From Paenibacillaceae bacterium (GTDB lineage Bacteria > Bacillota > Bacilli > Paenibacillales > Paenibacillaceae): a DNA stretch of 64,000 nucleotides. Positions within the stretch are counted from its first letter, which is position 1. The number at the start of each line of letters is the position of its first letter. The notes beneath the pieces were generated by a model that worked only from the letters and a program-made list of their open reading frames with translations, was not told the DNA's origin and searched no databases. The translations under genes were made by a program, and so were the position numbers. The DNA lies in assembly GCA_004134985.1 (NCBI GenBank), contig REGQ01000064.1:372001-436000 (forward strand). Direction: 5' to 3'. Positions 31,259 to 40,989 of this stretch are shown here, piece after piece.

Positions 31259-33694
31259 TTATCCTGCAACGATATTGACAAGCTTGCCCTTGACGGCAAT
31301 GACTTTGCGAATCGTCTTGCCGGTGACCGCTTCTTTGACTTTGTCGAGTTCCTTTGCCAGCTGCTCCATCTCTTCTGTTCCCAGATCGGCTGCAATTGAG
31401 AGGCGCTCGACAATTTTCCCGTTCACCTGTACGACAATTTCCACTTCCTGATCAATTGTCCAGGCTTCCTCGAAAGATGGCCATTCCGCATAGCTGATCG
31501 TTCCCGTGCGGCCCAGCCGCTCCCACAGTTCCTCGGCAATATGGGGCGCAACAGGGGAAAGCAATTGCACGAAATCGGTCATCGCTTGGCGTGGCAGCTG
31601 TTCTGCCTTGTACCCTTCATTGACAAAAATCATCAATTGGCTGATCGCCGTGTTAAAACGCAGATGATCGTAATCCTCCGTCACTTTTTTAATCGTGCGG
31701 TGCCATACCCGTTTCAACGCGTCACTGCCCTCATCATCGGTGATTTTCGCGTTCAGCGCGCCATCTTCATTAATAAACAGACGCCACACCCGACTCAGGA
31801 AGCGGTGGATACCATCGACACCGTTGGTATTCCACGGTTTTGTCGCTTCAAGCGGTCCCATGAACATTTCGTACATGCGCAGCGTGTCAGCGCCATGCAC
31901 ATTGACGATATCATCCGGATTAATGACATTGCCGCGCGATTTGCTCATTTTTTCATTATTGGTGCCCAGAATCATGCCCTGGTTGATCAGTTTGTGGAAC
32001 GGTTCTTTCGTCGAGACAACGCCCAGATCATACAGCACCTTATGCCAAAAGCGGGCGTAGAGCAAATGCAGGACCGCATGTTCGGCACCGCCGATATACA
32101 TGTCGACAGGGAGCCATTGCTCCTGTTTTTCCTTGGAGCAAAGTTCTTCCGTATTATGCGGATCAATGAAGCGCAGATAGTACCAGCAGCTGCCCGCCCA
32201 CTGCGGCATTGTATTCGTTTCTCTGCGCGCCTTCATGCCGGTTTCCGGGTCAATCGTCTCTACCCATTCGGACACTACAGCCAACGGCGACTCCCCGGTG
32301 CCTGACGGCGTAATCTGATCGATGTCCGGCAACAGCAGCGGAAGTTCAGACTCGGGCACAGGTTTCATCGTGCCGTCCTCCAGATGGAGAATCGGAATCG
32401 GCTCGCCCCAGTAGCGCTGACGGCTGAACAGCCAGTCACGCAAACGATAGGTTATCTTGCCTTCGCCCTTGCCTTCGGCTTCCAGCCATTCGGTCATGCG
32501 CGCTATCGCCTGCTCGTTGTTCAGTCCATCCAGCAAACCTGAATTAATGTGGACACCGTCTCCTGAGTAGGCTTCCTTGTCTATCTCCCCGCCTTGGACA
32601 ACCTCGATAATCGGCAGATCGAATTGCTTGGCAAACTCCCAGTCGCGCTGATCGTGGCCAGGAACCGCCATAATCGCTCCCGTACCATAGCCTGCCAGTA
32701 CATAATCAGCAATCCAGATTGGCGTTTTGGCGCCGTTCACCGGATTGACCGCATATGCCCCTGTAAATACTCCAGTCTTGTCTTTGGCAAGATCTGTCCG
32801 CTCCAAATCGCTCTTGCGTGCAGCTGCATCCTTGTAGCCATTTACTGCTTCCCTCTGCTCCGCCGTCGTAATTGCTTCCACCAGTTCATGCTCCGGGGCC
32901 AGCACGCAGTAAGTCGCACCGAACAATGTATCCGGGCGAGTCGTGAACACATTCAGCGCCGCTTCATGCCCTTCAATAGCGAAGGTCACTTGAGCACCCT
33001 TCGATTTGCCGATCCAGTTGCGCTGCATATCCTTAATGCTCTCGGTCCAGTCCAGTTCCTCCAGGTCCTCAAGCAGCCGCTCAGCATAAGCGGTAATGCG
33101 AAGCATCCATTGACGCATCGGCTTGCGGATGACCGGGTGGCCTCCCCGCTCGCTCAGCCCGTCAATGACCTCTTCATTGGCAAGCACGGTTCCCAGCGCA
33201 GGACACCAGTTGACCGGAACTTCGGCGACATAGGCCAGCCCTTTATTGTAGAGCTGAATAAAAATCCACTGCGTCCACTTGTAGTAATCCGGGTCAGTCG
33301 TGCTGAACTCGCGATCCCAGTCATAAGAGAAGCCAAGCGATTTGATCTGGCGGCGGAAATTATCAATGTTCTTGAATGTAATGTCACGCGGATGCTGGCC
33401 TGTATCCAGCGCATGCTGCTCGGCAGGCAATCCGAATGCATCCCAGCCCATCGGATGAAGCACATTATAGCCGCGCATTCTCTTATAGCGCGACACAATA
33501 TCCGTGGCCGTGTAGCCTTCAGGATGACCAACGTGGAGTCCAGCCCCTGACGGATATGGAAACATATCCAGTGCATAAAATTTAGGCTTATTCGGGTCCT
33601 CCGTCGTTTTGAATGTCCGGTGTTCATCCCAGTAACGCTGCCATTTCGGTTCAATGGCAAGGGGGTTGTAACTGTGCTGCTGTTCCTGACTCAT
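31259..33694 (-). CDS. leuS: Leucyl-tRNA synthetase
   Basis: An 811-residue class I synthetase that charges tRNA-Leu. HIGH-type motif is [19 protein letters not shown] near residue 45-60; the CP1 editing domain follows; KMSKS is present as [10 protein letters not shown]. The C-terminus ends with the usual [14 protein letters not shown] 33694 ([11 protein letters not shown]) is preferred to the GTG three codons upstream. Controlled by the T-box in its leader. Confidence 0.97.
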   Translation of the reverse strand: MSQEQQHSYNPLAIEPKWQRYWDEHRTFKTTEDPNKPKFYALDMFPYPSGAGLHVGHPEGYTATDIVSRYKRMRGYNVLHPMGWDAFGLPAEQHALDTGQHPRDITFKNIDNFRRQIKSLGFSYDWDREFSTTDPDYYKWTQWIFIQLYNKGLAYVAEVPVNWCPALGTVLANEEVIDGLSERGGHPVIRKPMRQWMLRITAYAERLLEDLEELDWTESIKDMQRNWIGKSKGAQVTFAIEGHEAALNVFTTRPDTLFGATYCVLAPEHELVEAITTAEQREAVNGYKDAAARKSDLERTDLAKDKTGVFTGAYAVNPVNGAKTPIWIADYVLAGYGTGAIMAVPGHDQRDWEFAKQFDLPIIEVVQGGEIDKEAYSGDGVHINSGLLDGLNNEQAIARMTEWLEAEGKGEGKITYRLRDWLFSRQRYWGEPIPILHLEDGTMKPVPESELPLLLPDIDQITPSGTGESPLAVVSEWVETIDPETGMKARRETNTMPQWAGSCWYYLRFIDPHNTEELCSKEKQEQWLPVDMYIGGAEHAVLHLLYARFWHKVLYDLGVVSTKEPFHKLINQGMILGTNNEKMSKSRGNVINPDDIVNVHGADTLRMYEMFMGPLEATKPWNTNGVDGIHRFLSRVWRLFINEDGALNAKITDDEGSDALKRVWHRTIKKVTEDYDHLRFNTAISQLMIFVNEGYKAEQLPRQAMTDFVQLLSPVAPHIAEELWERLGRTGTISYAEWPSFEEAWTIDQEVEIVVQVNGKIVERLSIAADLGTEEMEQLAKELDKVKEAVTGKTIRKVIAVKGKLVNIVAG

Positions 33695-33837
33695 GCTTCC
33701 CACATCCCTGTTCCATATTTATTTGCCCCGCACAAGCGTTGGCTGCTTCGCTGTTCTTTAGGCTGTTCTTTAGACAACGCAGCTCGCATCGAAATGCAAG
33801 CCTGTTAGGGTGCATCATTATTAAATCCTTGAAAAAC

Positions 33838-34112
33838 AAAAAACTCCCGTCCTTAGCGCATCGGCTAGGGACGAGAGATTATTCCCGTGGTACCACCCTA
33901 GTTAGCAGCAGACATGCTTTGCCTGTTGCTCACTTTGATATCCTTAACGCGGATCAAACGGCATGCTTGCCGGCAGCTGTCTTGCGGCCGGATTACACAT
34001 ACGGGCTCGGAGGCGAGTTCATCAAACGCGGCAGTTCGGCTTGCACCCTTGCGCCGACTCTCTGAAACTGCACATTCAACTACTGCTCCTCTTCAACACC
34101 ACTTGCTGTATT
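33838..34112 (-). promoter_or_regulatory. T-box leader of leuS
   Basis: A leucine-tRNA-sensing leader. The T-box sequence GGGTGGTACCACGGG (33885-33899, minus) is exact. A terminator (arms around CTCCCGTCC / GGACGAGAG, then six T at 33838-33843) follows it. Stem I lies from about 34080; a CTC leucine codon at the expected specifier position (GATGAACTCGCC) fits leuS. Uncharged tRNA-Leu would pair with the T-box and stop termination. The 33695-33837 gap shows nothing else. Confidence 0.93.
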
Positions 34113-34118
34113 ATTCAG

Positions 34119-34147
34119 ATTATAAAGAAGCCTTTTTCCAGTGTCAA
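34119..34147 (-). promoter_or_regulatory. SigA promoter of leuS
   Basis: TTGACA (34142-34147), a 17-bp spacer, and TATAAT (34119-34124) on the minus strand: consensus at every position. It directly precedes the T-box leader. Confidence 0.92.
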
Positions 34148-34234
34148 GGCTTATTCCCTGCTATCACGCGTTTTTTTGACGTTTGGCCAAAGCGAGTCAC
34201 GATGTGCGGCAGAAGCAGCGTCTGATGTGCCAGC

Positions 34235-35020
34235 CTATTTGCGGGCGACAAAAAACAACCTTTCGGAAGCTTCCGTCGGGGGCTGCAGATTGAAATCCGC
34301 AAATTCCTCCACCTCACGAAACCCGGCTGCAAGCAGCGCGGATCGTATCCAGGACGGTTCATAAGCACGCTGTGTGTGCACTTCCTCGAAACGGGTAAAT
34401 GCAGACTCTCTTCCTGCTCCGCCCTTCGCTTCATCCAGCGCAAAAATGGTCAGATGATGTTCAATTTCACATCGTCCTTCATCAAAATCGCATGTCCAAA
34501 TATAAGCGACATCTCGCTCGTCCAGCACGAAGGGCTGCTCTTCAGCATAACGATGGAGTTGACTCGGGGGATGCACATCAAACACGAACAGTCCTCCCGG
34601 CTTCAACCCGCGCCAGGTGGCGCGAAACATCGCCTCCACGTCGCTCTCTTCTGTCAAATAATTGATGCAGTCGCAAAACGAAAGCACGTTGTCGACAGGC
34701 GAGGGGAGCTCCCAATCCCGCATGTCCTGTTGGAGCCAGCGAATGGAGCCGCTGCGGCGGCGAATCGCCTGCTGCGGCGTTTCATCCCACTTGCTCCGGG
34801 CAACAGTGAGCATATCTGCGGACAAATCAATGCCAAACACCTCAAAGCCCGACTTCGCAAGCGGGATGGAGATGCTTCCGGTTCCGCAGCCCAAATCCGC
34901 AATCGTTTCGGGGATCTCGTAACGCTCCCAACATTGTCGAATGAAGCCCATCCATTCGGCGTAGGGCATCTCTTCCATCAATCGATCATATACCGATGCA
35001 AATTGGCGGTAAGCTCGCAT
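34235..35020 (-). CDS. yqeM: SAM-dependent methyltransferase YqeM
   Basis: A 261-residue class I methyltransferase. It begins RAYRQFASVYDRLMEEMPYAEWMGFI and has the SAM motif DLGCGTGSISIPLA followed by GIDLSADML. The substrate is not known. ATG 35020 has GGAGGAGAT upstream; the longer frame is an overlap with cvfB. Position after rsfS matches yqeM of B. subtilis, with the S1-domain gene inserted. Confidence 0.88.
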   Translation of the reverse strand: MRAYRQFASVYDRLMEEMPYAEWMGFIRQCWERYEIPETIADLGCGTGSISIPLAKSGFEVFGIDLSADMLTVARSKWDETPQQAIRRRSGSIRWLQQDMRDWELPSPVDNVLSFCDCINYLTEESDVEAMFRATWRGLKPGGLFVFDVHPPSQLHRYAEEQPFVLDERDVAYIWTCDFDEGRCEIEHHLTIFALDEAKGGAGRESAFTRFEEVHTQRAYEPSWIRSALLAAGFREVEEFADFNLQPPTEASERLFFVARK

Positions 35021-35030
35021 ATCTCCTCCG

Positions 35031-35969
35031 CTATATTGTGTCATCTTGCGATTGTGATTGCACCTCTGAACTATCCGTCTTGGCTTGTTCACCTTCAGCG
35101 AGATAGGTCCAGCTCCCGCGCTGGGTAACCTTGCCTTCACGCATCAGCTTGCCAATCGCCCGTTTGAACGCTGACTTGCTTATTCCGAACTTCTGCTTGA
35201 TGCTGTCAGCCGGCGTCTCGTCGGAATAGGGCATCGCTCCGGTCCCGCGCTCCTGCAGCACCGCATAGATGCGGTCGGCATCCTCAATTCTGCCAATATG
35301 CTTAAGCGGAGCCATCGACAGGTTAACCCGGCCATCTTCACGAATGAACGCAACACGCGCACTGATTCGTTCGCCCAGACGGAGCGGCTGCACCCGTTCT
35401 GAAGCGGGTACGAACCCGAATACGCCAAAACCGACAACACCGCCATCCAGCACGACAAAAGAACCAATCTTCAGTGTTTTGGTGACATAGCCATCCACCC
35501 ACTGATTGCGCCATGTATCAGGAGCATCGAATACGAGCGGAGCGAGATCCGACTCGACTGCCAGCCTTGCAATCATACGCCCGCTTTTATCCTGTTCTAG
35601 AATAACGAACACTTCATCGCCCGGGACAGGACGATAGCTTTTGTCTTCAGGAAGATCCGAAGCGGGCAGCAGCAATTGACGGCCCAAGCCCATCTCCAGA
35701 AAACACCCCAGCCTTGGATGCACATCAGCAACCGTCAGTCTTTTCAACTGACCAAGCTCGATCAGCGGCTTCTTCATTGTTGCCGCAGGACGATCCTCCG
35801 TATCGTGAAACAGAAAAACTTCCAGCGTATCGCCAATTTGCGGTCTGTCCCCGATAATCTCACTATAATGCAGCAGCACATCCCGCTCGCCATCGGTCAG
35901 GTAAAAGCCGTTGGGCACAACCTCCCGATCCACCTGCAGCTGCTGCATCGTTCCGGCTACAAGCGTCAT
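35031..35969 (-). CDS. cvfB: S1-type RNA-binding protein, CvfB/YitL family
   Basis: A 312-residue protein with OB/S1-like RNA-binding domains and a C-terminal winged helix (IKQKFGISKSAFKRAIGKLMREGKV). FVLEQDKSG and GFGVFGFVPASERVQPLRLGER mark the S1 repeats. CvfB in Staphylococcus affects virulence gene expression; here it is presumably a general RNA-linked regulator. Start ATG 35969 overlaps the rsfS stop and has GGAG upstream. It overlaps no other gene; yqeM follows 10 nt later. Confidence 0.85.
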   Translation of the reverse strand: MTLVAGTMQQLQVDREVVPNGFYLTDGERDVLLHYSEIIGDRPQIGDTLEVFLFHDTEDRPAATMKKPLIELGQLKRLTVADVHPRLGCFLEMGLGRQLLLPASDLPEDKSYRPVPGDEVFVILEQDKSGRMIARLAVESDLAPLVFDAPDTWRNQWVDGYVTKTLKIGSFVVLDGGVVGFGVFGFVPASERVQPLRLGERISARVAFIREDGRVNLSMAPLKHIGRIEDADRIYAVLQERGTGAMPYSDETPADSIKQKFGISKSAFKRAIGKLMREGKVTQRGSWTYLAEGEQAKTDSSEVQSQSQDDTI

Positions 35970-36313
35970 GCGAACTCCACAACTTTCGCGTCGGACCACA
36001 GCCGTTCAATATTGTAATACTCCCGTTCATCACGATGAAATACGTGAACAACGACATCCCCGATATCAATCAGCACCCAACGTGCGGAATCCATTCCTTC
36101 AATGCCGCGAATCCGTCCGCCCGCCTCTTCAACGCGCTTGCGGATTTCCGTTGTAATGGATTGGACCTGAATGTCCGAATTTCCGTGACAAATGACAAAA
36201 TAATCAGCGACCAAAGAAATATCAACCAAATTCAGCGCGACAATGCGATGCGCCTTCTTTTCCTCTGCTGCGTCTACAACCAGTCTCATTAATTGTTCTG
36301 AGTTACTCTTCAT
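35966..36313 (-). CDS. rsfS: Ribosomal silencing factor RsfS
   Basis: A 115-residue protein that binds uL14 and blocks subunit joining when nutrients are short. Family motifs: IVALNLVDISLVADYFVICHG, DSARWVLIDIGDVVVHVF, and the end YYNIERLWSDAKVV. Equivalent to yqeL. GGGAGG precedes the ATG. Its stop overlaps cvfB, so the two are coupled. Confidence 0.96.
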   Translation of the reverse strand: MKSNSEQLMRLVVDAAEEKKAHRIVALNLVDISLVADYFVICHGNSDIQVQSITTEIRKRVEEAGGRIRGIEGMDSARWVLIDIGDVVVHVFHRDEREYYNIERLWSDAKVVEFA

Positions 36314-36326
36314 CGCTCAGCCTCCC

Positions 36327-36878
36327 TTAAATCAAATCATTCCGCGCCTTGATCGTTAGCGGATAAATTCGTTTTCTTTTTTCAATCAAAAAAACAATCG
36401 TCGTATCAAAACCTGCCACCAATGCCTGCTCTAGGCTATGCTCCGCGATTTCGCGAATCTTATTCACCGTCGGAAATTCCCTGCCCGGCTCGATCAAATC
36501 GGCTAGCCAAACCACCTTCTCGAGCAAGGACATCCCCACTCTTCCCGATGTATGATAGCGAATGGCATTAAGCACATCCGTGTTGGCAACACCGTAGTCC
36601 CGTTCAGCTACATAAGCTCCGGCATGGGCATGCCACAGCTCTTTATCGTAGTCTAGAATATCACTATACTTCGCTTCTTCCCGGATCGCAGCAGCCATCT
36701 GATCCACCGGCCAGTATTTAGCCACATCATGCAAAATGGCCGCCAGTTCCGCATGTTCTGCATTTGCGCCAAAACGCTCTGCAAGCAACATTGCGGTATC
36801 CATCACACCTTGTGTATGAATCCAGCGCCGTTCTGGCATCTGACGCTTTACATCAGCGATCATCGCCTCACGATTCAT
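36327..36878 (-). CDS. yqeK: HD-domain diadenosine tetraphosphatase YqeK
   Basis: A 183-residue HD phosphohydrolase that cleaves Ap4A symmetrically. His-Asp ligands: RRWIHTQGVMDTA, ILHDVAKYWP, and HAHAGAYVAERDYG, IRYHTSGRVGMS. ATG 36878 is chosen as AAGGA lies 9 nt upstream; it overlaps the end of nadD by 11 nt. Confidence 0.92.
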   Translation of the reverse strand: MNREAMIADVKRQMPERRWIHTQGVMDTAMLLAERFGANAEHAELAAILHDVAKYWPVDQMAAAIREEAKYSDILDYDKELWHAHAGAYVAERDYGVANTDVLNAIRYHTSGRVGMSLLEKVVWLADLIEPGREFPTVNKIREIAEHSLEQALVAGFDTTIVFLIEKRKRIYPLTIKARNDLI

Positions 36879-37461
36879 AGAGACCATTCCTTATAATAAA
36901 CCGATGGACTTTATCCGGTGTTAAAAAGCGGATTGATCGCCCCGCTTTGCGGCGGTTTCTGATGTCCGTAGAGGAAATATCCATTAGCGGCATCTGGCAT
37001 AGCTGTACTTTGGACTGCAAGTAATCAGGAAGTTCTTCAAGACGAGAAGATACACCCGGGCGTTCCAAAGCAATGAAGGAGACCATCTCTGCCAGCTCGC
37101 GGCTGCGATGCCAGCGGTCAAGATCATTCAAGCGGTCTGAACCAATGATGAATGAGAATGCCCTGTCTGGATATTGCTCCTGCAATTCAGTAATCGTATC
37201 AATGGTATAGGAAGTGCCGCCGCGGCCAAGCTCAATATCCATCGCGCGAAAGTACGGTTGAAAATCGATCGCGCGAAACACCATCTCCAGCCGTTCCTCC
37301 GCCGCTGCGCCAGGCTGCCTGCCTTCCTTGAGAGGGGGCATAAAGGAAGGAATGAACCAGATTTCATCCAGTCCTGCCTGCTCGCGTGCCGTCTCGGCTG
37401 CCAGCAAATGTCCGTAATGAATCGGATCGAAGGTTCCACCCATCAGGCCGACTTGAATCAT
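36868..37461 (-). CDS. nadD: Nicotinate-nucleotide adenylyltransferase NadD
   Basis: A 197-residue adenylyltransferase joining NaMN and ATP to NaAD in NAD synthesis. Nucleotide-binding motif GLMGGTFDPIHYGHLLAAE, and the C-terminal SSTDIRNRRKAGRSIRFL (ISST-x-IR). Overlap with yqeK and the order yqeI-nadD-yqeK are conserved. Confidence 0.96.
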   Translation of the reverse strand: MIQVGLMGGTFDPIHYGHLLAAETAREQAGLDEIWFIPSFMPPLKEGRQPGAAAEERLEMVFRAIDFQPYFRAMDIELGRGGTSYTIDTITELQEQYPDRAFSFIIGSDRLNDLDRWHRSRELAEMVSFIALERPGVSSRLEELPDYLQSKVQLCQMPLMDISSTDIRNRRKAGRSIRFLTPDKVHRFIIRNGLYES

Positions 37462-37517
37462 GAATCAAGCTCCTCTCTTTATTAATATGATTTCATTATT
37501 TCATTCTGAATAGCCAA

Positions 37518-37808
37518 TCAAGGAAGGACAATTGTTTTGTAATCCTTGGACTCTTTATAAAGGATGATCGTTCTGCCAATTACCTGAACAAGCTCTGAGC
37601 CGGATGCCTTGGCAAGTTCTTCTCCCAATTCCTTGGCATCTTCCCCGCAATTGTTCAGCACGGAAATTTTCATCAGTTCTCTTGATTCAATCGCCTCATC
37701 AATATGCCTTACAAGGTGATCATTCATACCGCCTTTGCCGATTTGAAAAATCGGCTGCAAGGAATGGGCGAGTGCGCGCAAATGGCGCTTTTGTTTGCCT
37801 GTTAACAT
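37518..37808 (-). CDS. yhbY: CRM-domain RNA-binding protein YhbY/YqeI
   Basis: A 96-residue CRM (KH-like) protein associated with ribosome precursors. LTGKQKRHLRALAHSLQPIFQIGKGGMND and the GxxG loop are diagnostic. Start has GAAGGA upstream. Lies between aroE and nadD. Confidence 0.95.
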   Translation of the reverse strand: MLTGKQKRHLRALAHSLQPIFQIGKGGMNDHLVRHIDEAIESRELMKISVLNNCGEDAKELGEELAKASGSELVQVIGRTIILYKESKDYKTIVLP

Positions 37809-37874
37809 TGCTGCTGTTTCCTTCTTTCATGATTTATTATGCAATAATACCCCAGTATTGTCGCGAAGTCTTGT

Positions 37875-38759
37875 TTATTGCTGCAATACCGCAGCTTGAA
37901 AAGCGGCCAGCACACTTTCCCGCATCTCCGCCACTGGGGCAGGCTGGTTCGTCCAATATTCAAAAGCATAAGCCCCTTGATAAATAAACATGCCAAGTCC
38001 CCCATGGGCGTTGGCGCCGCGTGCTGCCGCTTCCCGGAGCAGACGCGTTTCCAGCGGATTATAAATCAGATCGCTGACCGTAAGCCCTTCATGAAACCAA
38101 GTTGTATCGATAAGCACGTCATCGACATTCGGATGCATCCCGACCGACGTATTGTGCACGATCAAGTCAATCTCATTGCGAATCGCATCGATGTCGCCGT
38201 AGCCCATTCCGTCAGCAGCGGTGAGCGGACGGATCGTCTCGGCCAGTTCCGCCGCTTTCGCCTCCGTTCGGTTGGCGATATATATTTTTGCAGCGCCTTC
38301 GCGGGCAAGCGCGTAAGCGACACCGCGCGCCGCCCCTCCCGCTCCCAGCATAAGCACTTTTTTGCCGGCAGTATTAAAACCTGCTTCTTCCTTCAAAGAA
38401 CGGACATAGCCGATTCCGTCGGTATTATAACCAGTCAATCGCCCGCCTTCATTGACGATCGTGTTCACTGCGCCGATGGTTGCCGCGGATTCGTCTATAT
38501 GATCCAAATACTGCATCACGTTCTGTTTGTGCGGAATCGTAACGTTAACCCCGCGTATCCCCATCGCACGAACCCCGCCAATAAAGTTGCCAAGCTGTTC
38601 GGGAGCAATATGAAAAGCGGCATAGACTGCATTGATTCCCCGTTCCCGGAAGGCCCGATTAAGCATTACCGGCGATTTTGAATGGCGCACCGGATCTCCG
38701 ATGACACCGTAGAGCACCGTTTCGCTGTCTACATTAACCGCTTGTTTTGTTGCCGACAT
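37875..38759 (-). CDS. aroE: Shikimate dehydrogenase
   Basis: A 294-residue NADP-dependent enzyme reducing 3-dehydroshikimate in aromatic amino acid synthesis. Substrate site GVIGDPVRHSKSPVMLNRAF and VTIPHKQNVM (catalytic Lys); NADP loop MLGAGGAARGVAYAL; C-terminal GLGMFIYQGAYAFEYW. Same order as in B. subtilis (yqeH-aroE-yqeI). Confidence 0.96.
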   Translation of the reverse strand: MSATKQAVNVDSETVLYGVIGDPVRHSKSPVMLNRAFRERGINAVYAAFHIAPEQLGNFIGGVRAMGIRGVNVTIPHKQNVMQYLDHIDESAATIGAVNTIVNEGGRLTGYNTDGIGYVRSLKEEAGFNTAGKKVLMLGAGGAARGVAYALAREGAAKIYIANRTEAKAAELAETIRPLTAADGMGYGDIDAIRNEIDLIVHNTSVGMHPNVDDVLIDTTWFHEGLTVSDLIYNPLETRLLREAAARGANAHGGLGMFIYQGAYAFEYWTNQPAPVAEMRESVLAAFQAAVLQQ

Positions 38760-38789
38760 CCGCTGTACATGCTCCTTCCAAATGAGAGG

Positions 38790-39920
38790 TTAGATTAAAG
38801 ATTCCCGCAGCAGCACTTTGACGCCTTTAGGCGCATAGACGTCAACGAGCGCGCCGGAAGTGCCGTTTGCCTGAATCCAGCCGAGCCCGGAGATGAATAT
38901 ATCCTGCCCGCCGCCGCGCGGAATACGCAATGAATGCCTCGTCCACGCCGGAAGTTCATTCACTTCTTCTGCCGTAGGCGGCGTGAGCAGTGTCCCCCTG
39001 TGGTTGGCATAGAGCTCATCGGCCCGCTCCAGCTTGGTACGGTGGGGCTTGATCCCTCCGGCAATATAGACGGTGAAGGACTGCCGTTCCCCTTCCTTGA
39101 AGTCAAACCGCGCCAGCGCGCCGAAAAACAATGTCTGCTGCTCGTTCAATTGGTAGACAAGCGGCTTTAATGTCTGTTCCGGAAGCAGTGCCTGCAGCAC
39201 TTTGCCAGGCACCAGCTCTGTCAGGCGGGAAGGATAGACGATTCCCGGCGTATCGATGATCGATTTGCCGTCGTCAAGCGGAATATGTACCGCACTCAGT
39301 GTCGTACCCGGATAGCGGGAAGTTGTCAGTTCATTGCCTAAGTCGCTGTAATCGCGAATCAGCCGGTTAATTAATGTTGATTTGCCAACATTGGTTGCAC
39401 CGACCACATAAACATCGCGTCCTTTGCGGTATCGGTCCAGCGCTTCGATCACGTGATCAAATCCGGTGCTGCGCAGCGCGCTGCACAAGACAATATCAAC
39501 TGTGCGCAATCCCTCTTGTTTTGCTTGTTTCTGCACCCAGTTGCGAAGCCGATTCAAGTTGGTTACCTTGGGCAGCAAGTCCACTTTGTTGACAACGAGC
39601 AGTACCGGATTGTTGCCGACAAATCGTTGCAGTCCGGAAATCAGACTCCCCTCAAAATCAAACAAGTCAACAATATGAACGACCAGACTGTTGGTGGCAG
39701 AGATGCCGCCAAGCAGCCTCAGAAATTCATTTTGGTCAATGGTCACTTCAGATACATCGTTATAGTTTTTGATACGGAAACAGCGCTGGCAAATGCTAGG
39801 GTCGCGCGGTTTGGCCGTCGCTGGCAAATAACCAGGCAGCGCCGAAGATTCCGTCTGCAATTTAGCGCCGCAGCCTGCGCATGATAACGAATTATTTTCA
39901 TTTGTAAACAACTGGCTCAC
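38790..39920 (-). CDS. yqeH: Ribosome-biogenesis GTPase YqeH
   Basis: A 376-residue circularly permuted GTPase for 30S assembly. An N-terminal zinc finger (CAGCGAKL ... CQRCFRIKNYND) precedes the permuted G motifs: NKVDLLPK (G4) comes before GATNVGKSTLINRLI (G1) and DTPGIVYPS (G3). The start is GTG 39920, overlapping the yqeG stop. Full length. Confidence 0.96.
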   Translation of the reverse strand: MSQLFTNENNSLSCAGCGAKLQTESSALPGYLPATAKPRDPSICQRCFRIKNYNDVSEVTIDQNEFLRLLGGISATNSLVVHIVDLFDFEGSLISGLQRFVGNNPVLLVVNKVDLLPKVTNLNRLRNWVQKQAKQEGLRTVDIVLCSALRSTGFDHVIEALDRYRKGRDVYVVGATNVGKSTLINRLIRDYSDLGNELTTSRYPGTTLSAVHIPLDDGKSIIDTPGIVYPSRLTELVPGKVLQALLPEQTLKPLVYQLNEQQTLFFGALARFDFKEGERQSFTVYIAGGIKPHRTKLERADELYANHRGTLLTPPTAEEVNELPAWTRHSLRIPRGGGQDIFISGLGWIQANGTSGALVDVYAPKGVKVLLRESLI

Positions 39921-40441
39921 TTAGTATCCTCCTCAGGCCACAATCCTTTTTTACGTAAACGGGACAAGGCAACCTTCTCGATCTGCCGGTTGATTCTGGT
40001 TGTGAACCCTTCATCCTTAGGGGCGACCGGCCCAACCAAAATCGTATACAAACCCATCCGTCTCCCGCCGAGCATATCAGTGAGCAGTTGATCGCCAATG
40101 ACAATCGTTTGCTCCGCCTTCAGCCCCAGCACTTCAAGCGCACGGCGAAACGGCCTGCCTATCGGCTTGCGTGCAGCGTAAATAAAAGGAAGGCCAAGCG
40201 GCTCTGCAAACCGCGTGACACGGCCAGCATTGTTGTTGGAGACAATTACAACCTTGAAGCCCTGTTCCTGCAATCCGTCCAGCCATGCTATCAGTTCCGG
40301 TGTCGCAAGCGCATCCTTGGCGCCAACCAGTGTATTGTCGAGATCGGTAATAATCCCCTTTAGTCCCTTTTGTTTCAGTTCATTTAAATCGATATCATAG
40401 ACAGACCTTACAATCTTATCCGGCAACAGCCGTGTAAACAT
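39917..40441 (-). CDS. yqeG: HAD superfamily IIIA phosphatase YqeG
   Basis: A 174-residue HAD phosphatase. Motif I is GIITDLDNTLVGAKD, motif II VIVSNNN, motif III/IV GDQLLTDMLGGRRMGL. Substrate unknown; the family includes PGP phosphatases in mitochondria. First gene of the coupled yqeG-yqeH-aroE-yhbY-nadD-yqeK run. ATG has GAGGAG upstream. Confidence 0.93.
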   Translation of the reverse strand: MFTRLLPDKIVRSVYDIDLNELKQKGLKGIITDLDNTLVGAKDALATPELIAWLDGLQEQGFKVVIVSNNNAGRVTRFAEPLGLPFIYAARKPIGRPFRRALEVLGLKAEQTIVIGDQLLTDMLGGRRMGLYTILVGPVAPKDEGFTTRINRQIEKVALSRLRKKGLWPEEDTK

Positions 40442-40641
40442 AGCTTCGACTCCTCATGTTCACAGTTTGCCTTGCTTGCAAACTGCTACTGCTTGCATCT
40501 TAGCAAAAACTATACCATAGAAAACGATTTTTTTGCAAAGCAAACCCGCAAGCACTCCAAATAACCGGCAGCTCCCGCTACCGGCTGTAACTTGTTTTTC
40601 AAGAAAAATTGCTGCCCCCTTCAACTTGTCGCTGCGCCCCG

Positions 40642-40989
40642 CTACCTTTTGTCCACTTGCAGCAGCGTAATATTTTTGACCGCATAGCAGCCTCTCAACG
40701 CTTCTTCCGAGATGACATTCAGTTTGATGAGACTTGCGATCTTGGAGACATCCGGTCTGGAGAGCATACGCCAAACCGCTGGGTCCGGCAGCGCTTCGTA
40801 AAGCTTGTTCTCGTCATATTCCTTCCGCTCCTGCAGGACAATCTTCACTTGATACCCTCCCGTCTCAAGCTCAGATACGCCTTGCCCTGCGCAATGGTCC
40901 AAAATATCGTTGCGCAGCTTCGATAACTCCTGTTCGATAGCCTTGTGCCTTTGCTTTAATTGAAAATAACGCTTTGCCTTCTTGTCCAT
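40642..40989 (-). CDS. Conserved hypothetical protein, 115 residues
   Basis: Not recognised. The first 35 residues are charged and helical (KRYFQLKQRHKAIEQELSKLRNDI, likely coiled coil), followed by a small alpha/beta region with YDENKLYEALPDPAVWRML and KIASLIKLNVISEEALRG. No membrane segment or known motif. The ribosome site GAGGAGGAG and a length free of stops support a real gene. It stands 200 bp upstream of yqeG in the same direction; 40442-40641 holds only a short CAGTTTGC/GCAAACTG inverted repeat (40463-40485). Confidence 0.7.
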   Translation of the reverse strand: MDKKAKRYFQLKQRHKAIEQELSKLRNDILDHCAGQGVSELETGGYQVKIVLQERKEYDENKLYEALPDPAVWRMLSRPDVSKIASLIKLNVISEEALRGCYAVKNITLLQVDKR